Assembly: GCA_046347015.1 (NCBI GenBank)
Contig: JAXMHA010000023.1
Location: forward strand, 1 to 46,319
Reading direction: 5' to 3'
From: Dokdonella_A sp046347015
GTDB lineage: Bacteria > Pseudomonadota > Gammaproteobacteria > Xanthomonadales > Rhodanobacteraceae
DNA length: 46,319 nt
A model generated the notes under the pieces. The model worked only from the letters and a program-made list of their open reading frames with translations, was not told where the DNA came from and made no database searches. Position numbers and translations under genes: made by a program. Shown here one piece after another: positions 46,174 to 46,319 of this stretch. Positions within the stretch are counted from its first letter, which is position 1. Each line of letters starts with the position of its first letter.

Positions 46174-46319
46174 ATGTCCGATCGTCCGCCCACTGGCGGC
46201 AAGCCCGTCGTGTTCCTGCGTGATTACCAGCCGCCCGATTGGCGCGTGTCATCGGTCGCGCTCGAGTTCGACCTTGGCGCCGACGAGACCATCGTGTCCT
46301 CGCAAATGGTGCTTGAGCA
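46174..46319 (+). CDS. pepN: Aminopeptidase N (M1), 5' end only
   Basis: Only the first 48 codons are in the window. GKPVVFLRDYQPPDWRVSSVALEFDLGADET matches the N-terminus of the gammaproteobacterial PepN group (x-FLKDYxPPxxxVxxVxLxFDL). GGAGG at 46161-46165 precedes ATG 46174. The catalytic domain lies outside the window. It is divergent from the dehydratase gene by 82 bp. Confidence 0.85.
   Translation, partial: MSDRPPTGGKPVVFLRDYQPPDWRVSSVALEFDLGADETIVSSQMVLE

Overview
The window is G+C-rich DNA packed with genes on both strands and reads like the chromosome of a gammaproteobacterium of the Xanthomonadales (Rhodanobacteraceae/Dokdonella-like). The clues are a homodimeric AceE, a dihydrolipoyl dehydrogenase carrying its own lipoyl domain, a large TonB-dependent receptor, an ABC-2 permease fused to an M1 peptidase, and exported proteins ending in an I-[FY]-x-D-G-F-D tail. 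The taxonomic placement is inference. I saw no rRNA, tRNA, CRISPR array, integrase or transposase.

Layout. 1-4415: two divergent S9 (prolyl oligopeptidase) peptidases, the first cut by the window edge. 4463-6969: a MerR/TipAS regulator with a textbook 19-bp-spacer promoter that appears almost leaderless, a persulfide-dioxygenase-like metallo-beta-lactamase protein, and a beta-carbonic anhydrase. 7068-13416: central carbon metabolism, with malic enzyme maeB and pyruvate dehydrogenase E1 aceE either side of an exported IPTL-CTERM-like protein. 13411-18840: an accessory block (GFA-type protein, PLP decarboxylase, MAPEG protein, ferritin-like diiron protein, AraC regulator). It is bracketed by two 250-bp direct repeats of the aceE 3' end that differ at 6 positions; the outer copy is a dead fragment at 18841-19090. 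19157-27670: four large exported proteins in a row (duplicated aspartic protease with PDZ, Asp-box beta-propeller, plant-type leucine-rich repeat protein, beta-helix protein). The last three end with the same short tail although their folds differ. 27922-31650: dinB, two small exported proteins, a hypoxanthine-DNA-glycosylase-like gene and a small secreted protein. 31876-39350: a TonB-dependent receptor, then an ABC ATPase translationally coupled to the permease/M1 peptidase fusion. 39498-43549: an O-methyltransferase and the divergent aceF-lpdA operon, the rest of the pyruvate dehydrogenase complex, about 27 kb from aceE. 43573-46319: tag, an EamA exporter, a threonine-dehydratase-like enzyme and the start of pepN.

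How the genes work together. MaeB makes pyruvate and AceE/AceF/LpdA oxidise it to acetyl-CoA. Five peptidase genes plus a TonB receptor suggest a protein- and peptide-degrading lifestyle. DinB, the deoxyinosine glycosylase and Tag deal with DNA damage.

The points most worth a second look are the aceE-flanked accessory block, the shared C-terminal DGFD tail, and a frameshift that removes the normal last dozen codons of lpdA. I did not find a defence system or another complex new system that I could defend from sequence alone.
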